This document shows positions 41,746-48,800 of a DNA stretch of 64,000 nucleotides, in pieces. A model generated the notes under the pieces. That model did not search any database and was not told the DNA's origin. It saw only the letters and a list, made by a program, of their open reading frames with translations. Made by a program: the position numbers and the translations under genes. Where the stretch lies: contig NZ_CP087952.1 in assembly GCF_028752835.1 (NCBI RefSeq), positions 1,035,041 to 1,099,040 on the forward strand. Direction: 5' to 3'. Every line of letters starts with the position of its first letter. Position 1 is the first letter of the stretch. This stretch comes from Desulfosarcina sp. BuS5. Its GTDB lineage: Bacteria > Desulfobacterota > Desulfobacteria > Desulfobacterales > BuS5.

Positions 41746-44265
41746 ATGAAACATAAAAAGTGTAAATTGTCACAGGCAGCTATTCTCTGCGGTTTGCTTA
41801 TTATCCTGATATCGGGGACGGCAGGTTGTGCTTCCAGGAATATCACAATGCACAATACAGGTCAGGAAGGTATTGATGATTCAGTCGCAAATCTGAAACT
41901 CATTACAGGTATAAGCACAAGCGAAAGAGACGGAACTGTTGTGGTACATGTTAATAGTGACGGGGGGCTTACCTATTCTTCAATTAAGCAGCCCTTGCCA
42001 TTGAGCGTGATTCTCTATTTTCCCGAGACTGCTTTGAAAGATTCCATCGCCGCTGGAACAAAAGAAAACAGTATTATCGGTTCGGTGAAGGCTTCGGAGT
42101 TGCCGGGTACCGGGCATACATCCAGAATAATGATTCCATTGAATAAAGATGTTGATTATGAAGTGGTAAGTGAGGATACAGGGCTCAGGATTATTTTTTC
42201 CAGACCTGCGGAAGATGATTCCCGGATTGCCGGTACGCTGGAGCCGGACGATAAAGCGGTTCAGGCTGTCAGTGGCGGCGCTTTAAGCGCGGCTGACGGC
42301 ATAGCTGAAGCTCCTGCTGCTTCAGCAGGCAAAAAATCTGTAGATAAGCATATCTTGTCATTGCTTGATAAAGGCAACCCGCCTGTAGACATTAAAAAGG
42401 CTGTTGCCGGAACAGTCAATCCGGATATTGCCTGGGTCAACAGGATAGATTTTTCCAGTGAAGATGCCGGGAAATCTACAATTATAGTCGGGACTACCAG
42501 ACCGGTTGAATACAAAATAGAAAAAGCCGGGAACAAGAGGCTGAACCTGCGGCTGGGCAAGACTAAAATTCCACCTTACCATCATCGGCCTTTAATCACC
42601 ACCCGTTTTGCAAGCGCAGTAGACCGGATTACACCGGTACAGACACCTGCCTTAAAAAATACTTCATTATTATCTATTGAGCTGCGTGAGTCGGTTCCCT
42701 ATTTTGTGGAACAGTCCGGGAACCTGTTATTTATTCATTTTGAGCCTTCTTCGATTCCGCCCAGGCCTTTGGAAAAGGCCGACCTGCCCCCCTGGAAAAC
42801 AGTGCTGGCGCAGACTGCAGCTACTGCCGCGGCATATCCCCAATCGGCTGGGGGTAAAGCATCTGCTGAAAAATTAAAAAGGGATAATTATGAATTTGAT
42901 ACGCAGGATATGTTCACAACTGAATTAAAATCTGCAGCAGGCGGAATAAAAAAGTTGGATTATAGTCGAGAATTGGGTGGTGAAAGAAGATATGTAGGGG
43001 AAAAGATTGCTGTTAATTTTTATAAAACGGACATACAAAATGTATTTCGGATTATAAGTGAAGTAAGTAATAAAAATTTTGCGTTCGATAAGGATATAAC
43101 GGGAACGGTTTCACTTGTTCTTGATAATCCTATACCTTGGGATGAGCTGCTCGATTTGGTGCTTGAAATGAATCAGCTTGGAAAGGTCGAAACGAGTAAT
43201 GTGGTCAGAATAGCTACTATAAAGACTTTGAGCAATGCCTGTAAGGAACAAATGATTATGCTACAGACTCAAGGAGCGAAGGCCGCTGCTATTGAAAGAA
43301 CGAAAATGGAGGCCGAGTTGCGAAAAACAGTGGTGACTAAGGATTTTAAATTAGATTACGCGAAAGCTGCAACTGTAGAAGAATTGCTTCAGGATGAAAA
43401 ATTTTATAATATTTTTGAGCTCACTGATAAAAATGGGGGTAAACAATTATCAGTAGCATTGGATGAACGAAACAATATGTTATTAGTTACGGCGCCGCCT
43501 ATAATTATTGAACGAGTGGATGATTTGATTAAAAAAATAGATACTCCGGTTCCGCAGGTTATGATCGCGGCCAGAATAGTGGAAGTAACTGAGGATTTTT
43601 CAAGAGCTATCGGAGTGGACTGGGGTGTGTCCGGTGATTTAAACAAGGTTACGGGTGGTGATTTTCTTGATTATAATCTTGCCTTTGATCATGCTGTTGC
43701 CGGCACATCTGCGGTTGGAACTACTTTTAGAAGGCTGGTGGGCAGTAATTTGGTGTTGAATGCCCAGTTAACCGTGGAGCAGTCTAACGGCAACGCAAAA
43801 ATAATCTCTACTCCCAAGGTTATAACTATGGATAATGAAACCGCGACAATCAAACAGGGCAAGGAGTTTCCGTATCTTGAAAGAGATGACACAGGCGGGT
43901 CTTCAACAAAATTTAAAGATGTTGATCTATCGCTTGAAGTGACTCCACAGATAACTCCTAAGAATCGTATTTCGTTGGAATTGAAAATAACCAAGAATGA
44001 CATTTCCGGCGAATATGGAGGAGTGCCGATAGTCTCTACCAAAGAGGTGGAAAGTACTCTTCTGGTGAAAGACGGTGATACTATTGTAATCGGCGGTGTC
44101 ATACAATCAACTTTGACTGAAAGTGAAATCGGAACTCCCTGGCTTTCCAAGGTGCCTATTCTGGGGTGGTTTTTTAAATCAAAAAGTAACAAAAGCTCTA
44201 AAGGTGAACTACTGATTTTTATCACTCCTACGGTGTTTCGAGTTGATGAATTGTTAGAGACTTGA
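41746..44265 (+). CDS. pilQ: Type IV pilus secretin PilQ
   Basis: The outer-membrane channel for the pilus. The 839-aa protein has an N-terminal signal with a lipobox-like GTAGC at about residue 28, two AMIN domains (about 45-145 and 225-330) that bind peptidoglycan, then an STN-type domain (KIAVNFYKTDIQNVFRIISE, about 415). NolW-type segments follow (LDERNNMLLVTAPPIIIERV), and finally the secretin domain with VEQSNGNAKIISTPKV and VKDGDTIVIGGVIQS, ending in FFKSKSNKSSKGELLIFITP. It is the last gene of pilMNOPQ. Confidence 0.95.
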   Translation: MKHKKCKLSQAAILCGLLIILISGTAGCASRNITMHNTGQEGIDDSVANLKLITGISTSERDGTVVVHVNSDGGLTYSSIKQPLPLSVILYFPETALKDSIAAGTKENSIIGSVKASELPGTGHTSRIMIPLNKDVDYEVVSEDTGLRIIFSRPAEDDSRIAGTLEPDDKAVQAVSGGALSAADGIAEAPAASAGKKSVDKHILSLLDKGNPPVDIKKAVAGTVNPDIAWVNRIDFSSEDAGKSTIIVGTTRPVEYKIEKAGNKRLNLRLGKTKIPPYHHRPLITTRFASAVDRITPVQTPALKNTSLLSIELRESVPYFVEQSGNLLFIHFEPSSIPPRPLEKADLPPWKTVLAQTAATAAAYPQSAGGKASAEKLKRDNYEFDTQDMFTTELKSAAGGIKKLDYSRELGGERRYVGEKIAVNFYKTDIQNVFRIISEVSNKNFAFDKDITGTVSLVLDNPIPWDELLDLVLEMNQLGKVETSNVVRIATIKTLSNACKEQMIMLQTQGAKAAAIERTKMEAELRKTVVTKDFKLDYAKAATVEELLQDEKFYNIFELTDKNGGKQLSVALDERNNMLLVTAPPIIIERVDDLIKKIDTPVPQVMIAARIVEVTEDFSRAIGVDWGVSGDLNKVTGGDFLDYNLAFDHAVAGTSAVGTTFRRLVGSNLVLNAQLTVEQSNGNAKIISTPKVITMDNETATIKQGKEFPYLERDDTGGSSTKFKDVDLSLEVTPQITPKNRISLELKITKNDISGEYGGVPIVSTKEVESTLLVKDGDTIVIGGVIQSTLTESEIGTPWLSKVPILGWFFKSKSNKSSKGELLIFITPTVFRVDELLET

Positions 44266-44342
44266 TCAAATGGAGGCGTAAAACAATGTGAGTGGTATGT
44301 GTTTCACACTATTTCCTTTTAAATTTTAGCAAGGAAGAAGAA

Positions 44343-45098
44343 ATGAGGATCAAGCCCAAAATTACATTATCTCAAAAAATTATTATGGCGGCTGCTTTAT
44401 TTGTTATTGCTTTTGCCGTGCCGGCCAAGGCGTTCTCTTCGGCAATGGAGGCGGACCGGTTATTAAGCTCTGCAGCGAAGCATCTCGGCAGCTCTTCAGC
44501 AACAGCAGAATTTGAAAAAATTCAAATTTTGAATGTAAAATTACCAGTGGAATACTATTACTATTATGGCAAGCATTTGTATGAAATCGGCAATTTAAAA
44601 GAGGCCCACAAAAATATAGAACAATATCTGAAAAAGGCGGGACATAAAGGACGGTTTTACCAGAATTCCCTGCAGGTAATGAGAGAAACAAGGTTTATTG
44701 TCCATGGTGACGGCACGATATCTGACATTAAAACAGGCCTGATGTGGGCGGAAAAGGATAATGGCGGCAATATATACTGGGAAAAAGCCGGAGCCTACTG
44801 CCGGAATTACAGCGGTGGAGGCTATACTGACTGGCGGCTGCCGACCCGTGAGGAACTCGCCAGCCTTTATGCTCCTGAAAAGAGAAAACGGCATGGTTAT
44901 AACAACATAAATGAATTTATTAATATTTCTTCTTGCTGTCTTTGGGCATCAGAGTTTCACGGCAATCCCGCAGGCGCCTACTTTGATAGCTCAAAAGCCG
45001 CTTATTTTGATTTCGTACGCGGCTATTGGAACTGGAAGTCCCCGATTTACTTCTATGGCTTCCGTGTTTTACCCGTGCGTGGCGCTAAGGGCTACTGA
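44343..45098 (+). CDS. Secreted DUF1566 (Lcl C-terminal domain) protein
   Basis: The start at ATG 44343 follows a purine-rich RBS (AAGGAAGAAG). An earlier frame start at 44292 lacks one. Residues 1-30 form a Sec signal ending near PAKAFSS. The middle is helical and charged with TPR-like EAHKNIEQYLKKAG. The C-terminal half is a DUF1566 domain with FIVHGDGTISDIKTGLMWAEKD, YTDWRLPTREELASLY, and FYGFRVLPVRG at the end. This fold resembles C-type lectin-like adhesin domains. It is downstream of pilQ but its link to pili is only positional. Confidence 0.85.
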   Translation: MRIKPKITLSQKIIMAAALFVIAFAVPAKAFSSAMEADRLLSSAAKHLGSSSATAEFEKIQILNVKLPVEYYYYYGKHLYEIGNLKEAHKNIEQYLKKAGHKGRFYQNSLQVMRETRFIVHGDGTISDIKTGLMWAEKDNGGNIYWEKAGAYCRNYSGGGYTDWRLPTREELASLYAPEKRKRHGYNNINEFINISSCCLWASEFHGNPAGAYFDSSKAAYFDFVRGYWNWKSPIYFYGFRVLPVRGAKGY

Positions 45099-45257
45099 TA
45101 AGACCGCGTATGATTAAAAGAACGGGTGGACATTATATTGTAAGTCGACTTGTTCCCATGCTTTTATCGCGGGAACGGGGAAAAAATTTTTTAGGGTGAT
45201 AAAAAACTTCTTAGTATTCTAAGGTGAAAATATTTAATAAAATAAATGGAGGAGCAA

Positions 45258-45569
45258 ATGCTTAAAACAGCCAGGCGTGTCATAGCTTTTTTTGTGATCG
45301 GAGCATTGATTATAGTTTTGACAAGCTCAACATCCATTGCGGAAAATCAACATTCAACATCGCTTGATGATGGGAACGCGGCAGCTATGATCGCCGATTT
45401 TATTTTTGTGAGACCACTAGGCAATGTCGCAATTGCAACGGGCGCGGCGTTTTTTACTATTTCCATGCCTTTTTCGGCTCTTGGCGGTAATTTTAAACAA
45501 TCTGTAAGGAAATTGGTGGTAGAGCCTTTTAAATTTACATGGATTCGACCGCTTGGCAAAGGGATTTGA
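45258..45569 (+). CDS. Conserved small membrane protein of unknown function
   Basis: A 103-aa protein from ATG 45258, preceded by GGAGGAG. Residues about 7-28 form a signal peptide or helix. The mature part contains ADFIFVRPLGNVAIATGAAFF, a second hydrophobic stretch, and FSALGGNFKQSVRKLVVEPFKFTWIRPLG. The repeated (F/I)xRPLG phrase at both ends is characteristic of a family of short proteins I have seen in deltaproteobacteria without known function. Confidence 0.75.
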   Translation: MLKTARRVIAFFVIGALIIVLTSSTSIAENQHSTSLDDGNAAAMIADFIFVRPLGNVAIATGAAFFTISMPFSALGGNFKQSVRKLVVEPFKFTWIRPLGKGI

Positions 45570-45578
45570 TAGTCAGGC

Positions 45579-45627
45579 CGGCCTTGCTCCAAATTTTAAA
45601 ATCGGGTGATTATCTGAAAATCTATAG
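45579..45627. repeat. Palindromic repeat family 1, half copy E
   Basis: GGCCTTGCTCCAAATTTTAAAATC and the following TATCTGAAAATCTATAG match the right half of copy B (19665-19706) with few changes. The left half and core are missing. It lies 9 bp after the stop codon of the small membrane protein, again immediately downstream of a gene. Confidence 0.65.
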
Positions 45628-45668
45628 GTATCCCATTTTTTTACCATTTCTTGTTAATACGGGGTGTT

Positions 45669-45899
45669 TTATACTTTTTGAAGCAACTCAAAGTATTTTT
45701 CTCTGTCCATTCCTATTATACGCATATTGTTTTTGATAACAAACGCCGGCATTTCTTTGTATTTCGGTATAACCACAGGTCTGACAGCTTCAGGATAATG
45801 ACAAATAACATGATCTCCTTTTGTCCGGGCATACACACATCCAGTCATTTCAAAAATTTTGACCTGAACTTTATAATGAGTCGGCTTGATTGTCATCAA
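45669..45899 (-). CDS. hicA: HicA-like mRNA interferase toxin
   Basis: A 76-aa frame overlapping its upstream neighbour by ATGA. The segment GCVYARTKGDHVICHYPE resembles the HicA/YcfA core, where a Gly-x-His residue in the KGSH-like motif (here KGDH) is catalytic, and VVIPKYKEMPAFVIKNNMRIIGM fits the second strand. HicA toxins cleave mRNA until bound by HicB. The sequence is a distant match, and the pairing with a HicB-like gene is the main support. Confidence 0.75.
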   Translation of the reverse strand: MMTIKPTHYKVQVKIFEMTGCVYARTKGDHVICHYPEAVRPVVIPKYKEMPAFVIKNNMRIIGMDREKYFELLQKV

Positions 45900-46165
45900 A
45901 CAGCCACTTCGATAGGTGTAAATCCAACCAACTCTTTGCGCACGCTTAATATATCAGCATTAATTTCCTCCAATCCGCACTCTTCAATAAACTGCTCAAA
46001 TGTCCCTCTTTTTTTTGTCTCTTCGATATTGATAAGTATAGCCTCTATGAGATTTTTCTTTGTCTGATAAACATCCTCGCCGCAGGAAGCAATATCCAGT
46101 TCAGGACAATAAGAAACATACATATTACCTTCTTTCCATATCTTCTCAGTCAAACGTATTTCCAT
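45896..46165 (-). CDS. hicB: HicB-like antitoxin
   Basis: An 89-aa protein with the partial RNase H-like fold of HicB: IRLTEKIWKEGNMYVSYCPELDIASCGEDVYQTKKNLIEAI, where YVSYCPELDIASCGE corresponds to the typical (A/S)xCPExxxxxxGxT signature. The RBS is AAAAGGAGTTAAT before ATG 46165. It is the first gene of the pair, and hicA overlaps its stop. No extra DNA-binding domain is evident at the C-terminus, so autoregulation may be weak. Confidence 0.8.
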   Translation of the reverse strand: MEIRLTEKIWKEGNMYVSYCPELDIASCGEDVYQTKKNLIEAILINIEETKKRGTFEQFIEECGLEEINADILSVRKELVGFTPIEVAV

Positions 46166-46223
46166 GAGATTAACTCCTTTTTATAATAGGGTGCAAACTT
46201 TCCCGACAGACAGGTATTTATCT

Positions 46224-46260
46224 TTGTTTCGTTCCCAGGCAGAGCCTGGGAACGAAACAA
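46224..46260. terminator. Perfect hairpin TTGTTTCGTTCCC...GGGAACGAAACAA
   Basis: A 17-bp perfect stem (TTGTTTCGTTCCCAGGC) with a 3-bp loop lies between the hicBA pair and the stop of the MNT gene, both on the minus strand. It could terminate the MNT transcript, though no clear U-run follows. Related half sites occur at 45146-45178 and 47356-47374, so it is also a dispersed repeat. Confidence 0.55.
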
Positions 46261-46275
46261 ACTTATTGAAAAAAA

Positions 46276-46593
46276 TCAAATTATTCTTATACCTGTTTTT
46301 AAAATTTCTTTTGCAAATGGATTTTGCAAATTAAAATCATCAGGCGAAAAAGGAATTACTTCTAATTCACTACTGATAGACAGCGTAATTTTTCTTATTT
46401 TGTCCTTGTCATCAATTCGATTTCCTTCAAATATATCAGACACTAAAGCAATATCTATATCACTCCATTCCTGATAATTGCCTCTTGCATAACTACCAAA
46501 AAGTATCGCTTTTTTGATCGGAATATCATTGCGGCTTAATGTCCGGAGATAGTTGTCTATAGTATTTTTTACTTTAGCAGGGAGCTGAACCAT
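46276..46593 (-). CDS. MNT-type nucleotidyltransferase (antitoxin of MNT-HEPN)
   Basis: A 105-aa minimal nucleotidyltransferase with the signature GSYARGNYQEWSDIDIALV at residues about 32-50, which carries the GSx(10-12)DxD catalytic metal site. MntA-type proteins add AMP groups to HEPN ribonuclease toxins and inactivate them. The presumed HEPN partner lies upstream at 46793-47029 but is decayed, and a palindromic repeat separates the two genes. An RBS-like AGGAG precedes the ATG. Confidence 0.85.
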   Translation of the reverse strand: MVQLPAKVKNTIDNYLRTLSRNDIPIKKAILFGSYARGNYQEWSDIDIALVSDIFEGNRIDDKDKIRKITLSISSELEVIPFSPDDFNLQNPFAKEILKTGIRII

Positions 46594-46672
46594 GCGTAAA
46601 ACTCCTTTATTTTACCCAAATATTCGGTATCCTTCAAATTTAGTTTATATTTACTTTGTTATAAAAAATTGG

Positions 46673-46762
46673 ATTTCACCGCGGAGAACGCAGAGATCGC
46701 TGAGATATTACATTAAAAATTAAGCAGTTCCTCTACGCTTTCGGCGTTCTCTGCGGTGAAAA
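46673..46762. repeat. Palindromic repeat of the ACCGCAGAG type, copy 2
   Basis: TTTCACCGCGGAGAACGC and GCGTTCTCTGCGGTGAAAA close a 90-bp palindrome. The centre GCTGAGATATTACATTAAA matches copy 1 at 14931-15011. It lies between the MNT gene and the HEPN remnant and may have been involved in the decay of that pair. Confidence 0.75.
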
Positions 46763-46792
46763 TATCGGTTCTAACCTGGGAAAAAGTGTTAA

Positions 46793-47029
46793 TCATTTTT
46801 GGCCTTTAATGAAGGATGCCAAATATTCGTTCGTATATTTTGCGTTGCATCGTTTATAAAATTTTAAGTTATAGCCTGGGTAACGCGTCTGAATATTAAA
46901 ATCATTTATTTTGTCTAAAAGGAATTTCTGATTATTTATGCCTTCGGCAGGTTCAAGGTCGTGTTGAGCACTTTCACGCCAATAGTTGATATGCTCTTTC
47001 TTTGTCATCTTTTTCGCCAGTATTTTCAT
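46793..47029 (-). pseudogene. HEPN-domain protein with an internal deletion
   Basis: The start (MTKKEHINYWRESAQHDLEPAEG) is a typical HEPN N-terminus and the end (LLDKINDFNIQTRYPGYNLKFYKRCNAKYTNEYLASF) a typical HEPN C-terminus. The central 40-50 residues, which contain the catalytic Rx4-6H motif, are missing between EGINNQ and KFLLDKIN. The frame is preserved, but an RNase activity is unlikely. This is the decayed partner of the MNT gene downstream. Confidence 0.7.
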
Positions 47030-47126
47030 TTTGAGCGAGCCCTGAGTCTCTTTTTAAAAACACAATTTACTTCATTTATCTTCAAATTTCAATCGGTTTT
47101 TGATTCTCCGGATATTTAATACAAGT

Positions 47127-47381
47127 TCTTGTGTAACGGAATTTGCGAAGTAATTCTTGACTTTGGTCTGCATAAACGGGTATTTCAAAAAGGAAACCTG
47201 CATTATCAAATCAGGAGGGCTGATGACCAGAAAAACCGTCAAGTCGGTAAGCTTTAATGCCATGGTCAAGTTTTTTATGCAGAGTTATGGTGTCCCTACC
47301 AAAAAGGATATCAACAAGCTCCATGAAAGGCTTGACAGAATTGAGCAACTTCCTCGTTCCCAGGCTCTGCCTTGTTTTTAG
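47127..47381 (+). pseudogene. Partial duplicate of the winged-helix-like gene start
   Basis: Bases about 47127-47350 duplicate about 48305-48528 with roughly ten differences: the upstream region, the RBS (TCAGGAGGGCTG), the ATG (47223) and the first 43 codons. After IEQL the sequence switches to a GTTCCCAGGCTCTGCC repeat and ends in a stop at 47381. It lacks the C-terminal winged-helix part. It is a truncated tandem copy of the intact gene at 48404. Confidence 0.8.
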
Positions 47382-47526
47382 ATCAGCGGTTTTATTGCCA
47401 CCAATCCTTTTAACACTGGATAGCCATCGCGTAGCGGGCGTACGTCATATTATAATACGGACAAAATAGGGGGAGGGTACATTAGATAATAAAACATCAT
47501 TCATTATATTTTTCCGAAAAAATACC

Positions 47527-47913
47527 TTATGAATGAATATGCGGCACGTTATTGATGGGAAGAATACGTGCTCGTAATTTTTTTTCGTCAACAGTGATCA
47601 ATGCACCTTTTTCAAGCTGATTCGTAAACTGGTGAATAGCAGAAACCACAAGTCGGCCAAGATTATCAGGAGTTACGTCCTGAGTACGAATTTGGATAAC
47701 ACTTGGGCAGGCCATTTTACCGGCGGCAAGTAAATCTCCAAAATCCAAATCATGAGTAAAAATGACATATCCATTCGCTTTGGCATACTCCAAAATTTCA
47801 TAATCCGGAGCGTTTGAATGACCAACACTTGACCAGTGAATTGCTTCCAGTCCAGCCTTTTTTAGTAGAGGAATCCACTTAGGGGAAAGATTCATGTCAA
47901 TCAACAGCTTCAT
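47527..47913 (-). CDS. DUF5615 PIN-like protein (putative toxin)
   Basis: A 128-aa protein of the DUF5615 (PIN/Mut7-C-like) group. KLLIDMNLSPKWIPLLKKAG at the start carries the first acidic residue, SNAPDYEILEYAKANGYVIFTHDLDFGDLL the next acidic cluster, and PSVIQIRTQDVTP the third strand. PIN-like folds are metal-dependent ribonucleases. It overlaps the upstream DUF433 gene by 4 bp; DUF433/DUF5615 pairs are known as toxin-antitoxin-like modules. Confidence 0.85.
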   Translation of the reverse strand: MKLLIDMNLSPKWIPLLKKAGLEAIHWSSVGHSNAPDYEILEYAKANGYVIFTHDLDFGDLLAAGKMACPSVIQIRTQDVTPDNLGRLVVSAIHQFTNQLEKGALITVDEKKLRARILPINNVPHIHS

Positions 47914-48158
47914 GCTGATTGCGAAAAAAGTGGAACATCAATTTCTTCAACACGCCATGCAGCGTAAGAAAGCGCTTCGTTTATGTCTTCAGCCTCTAAG
48001 TAGGGATACAATTCCAGAATTTTTTCTTTGGTATTACCTGAAGCAATAAGGCCAACGATCATACCTACAGTTACACGCATTCCCCGAATGCAAGGCTTCC
48101 CTCCCATGGTGCCGGGATCAAGGCTGATTCTGGTTAAAGGTTGCATTTCAGGCCTCAA
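47910..48158 (-). CDS. DUF433 protein (putative antitoxin)
   Basis: An 82-aa DUF433 protein: RISLDPGTMGGKPCIRGMRVTVGMIVGLIASGNTKEKILELYPYLEAEDINEALSYA. The phrase GGKPCIRGMRVTV and the helix-turn-helix-like second half (YPYLEAEDINEAL) define the family. It is encoded first and overlaps the DUF5615 gene, the usual order for an antitoxin. There may be autoregulation through its HTH. Confidence 0.88.
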   Translation of the reverse strand: MRPEMQPLTRISLDPGTMGGKPCIRGMRVTVGMIVGLIASGNTKEKILELYPYLEAEDINEALSYAAWRVEEIDVPLFSQSA

Positions 48159-48403
48159 TGAAACTGACAGTAAATTGTTTTATAGGAATTGGCCACTAAT
48201 TCCCTTTTTTGTTAAAGAATAATTTATTGCTATATGACGGTTAGGTCAATGTCAAGAGGAAAATATATTTGAACCCCTATAATGCAAGGGTTCAAGATTT
48301 TGAACCCCTACTGCGTAACGGAATTTGCGAAGTAATTCTTGACTTTGGTCTGCATAAGCGGGTATTTCCAACAGGAACCTGCATTATCAAGTCAGGAGGG
48401 CTG

Positions 48404-48799
48404 ATGTCCAAAAAAACCGTCAAGTCGGTAAGTTTTAATGCCATGGTCAAGTTTTTTATGCAGAGTTATGGTGTTCCTACCAAAAAGGATATCAACAAGC
48501 TCCATGAAAGGCTTGACAGAATTGAGCAACTTATAAAATTATCATACGGAACAAAAAGGCGTATTAATTCGGATTCCAATAAAAAAACTGCCGGCGGCAG
48601 GTCTGTCGTTACTGCTTCTGATGTTGTGGTAAGGGTTATCAATCAATCTGGTCGTGAAGGCGTTAATTTTGCCGAACTCAAGGAAGTAACCGGCTTTGAA
48701 GAAAAAAAACTTCGAAATATAATTTTCAGGCTGAACAAGACCGGCCGGATTACCGGAAAGAGACGCGGTGTGTATATATTGTCGGAAAAGGTAGATTAA
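48404..48799 (+). CDS. Conserved protein with N-terminal amphipathic helix and winged-helix-like C-terminus
   Basis: The start ATG 48404 has a strong RBS (CAGGAGGGC). Residues 1-45 (VKSVSFNAMVKFFMQSYGVPTKKDINKLHERLDRIEQLI) are helical and coiled-coil prone. A Lys/Ser-rich linker follows, and residues about 70-131 (VVRVINQSGREGVNFAELKEVTGFEEKKLRNIIFRLNKTGRI...) fit a winged helix. I recall similar proteins from deltaproteobacteria but no function. It ends 1 bp before the M16 protease gene. Confidence 0.75.
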   Translation: MSKKTVKSVSFNAMVKFFMQSYGVPTKKDINKLHERLDRIEQLIKLSYGTKRRINSDSNKKTAGGRSVVTASDVVVRVINQSGREGVNFAELKEVTGFEEKKLRNIIFRLNKTGRITGKRRGVYILSEKVD

Positions 48800-48800
48800 T

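Noticed and set aside
43689-44225. 178-aa minus-strand frame within pilQ
   Set aside because: Antisense shadow of the secretin domain, without RBS or recognisable domain.
47072-47269. 65-aa minus-strand frame overlapping the duplicated gene start
   Set aside because: It is antisense to the duplicated region with no RBS or domain.
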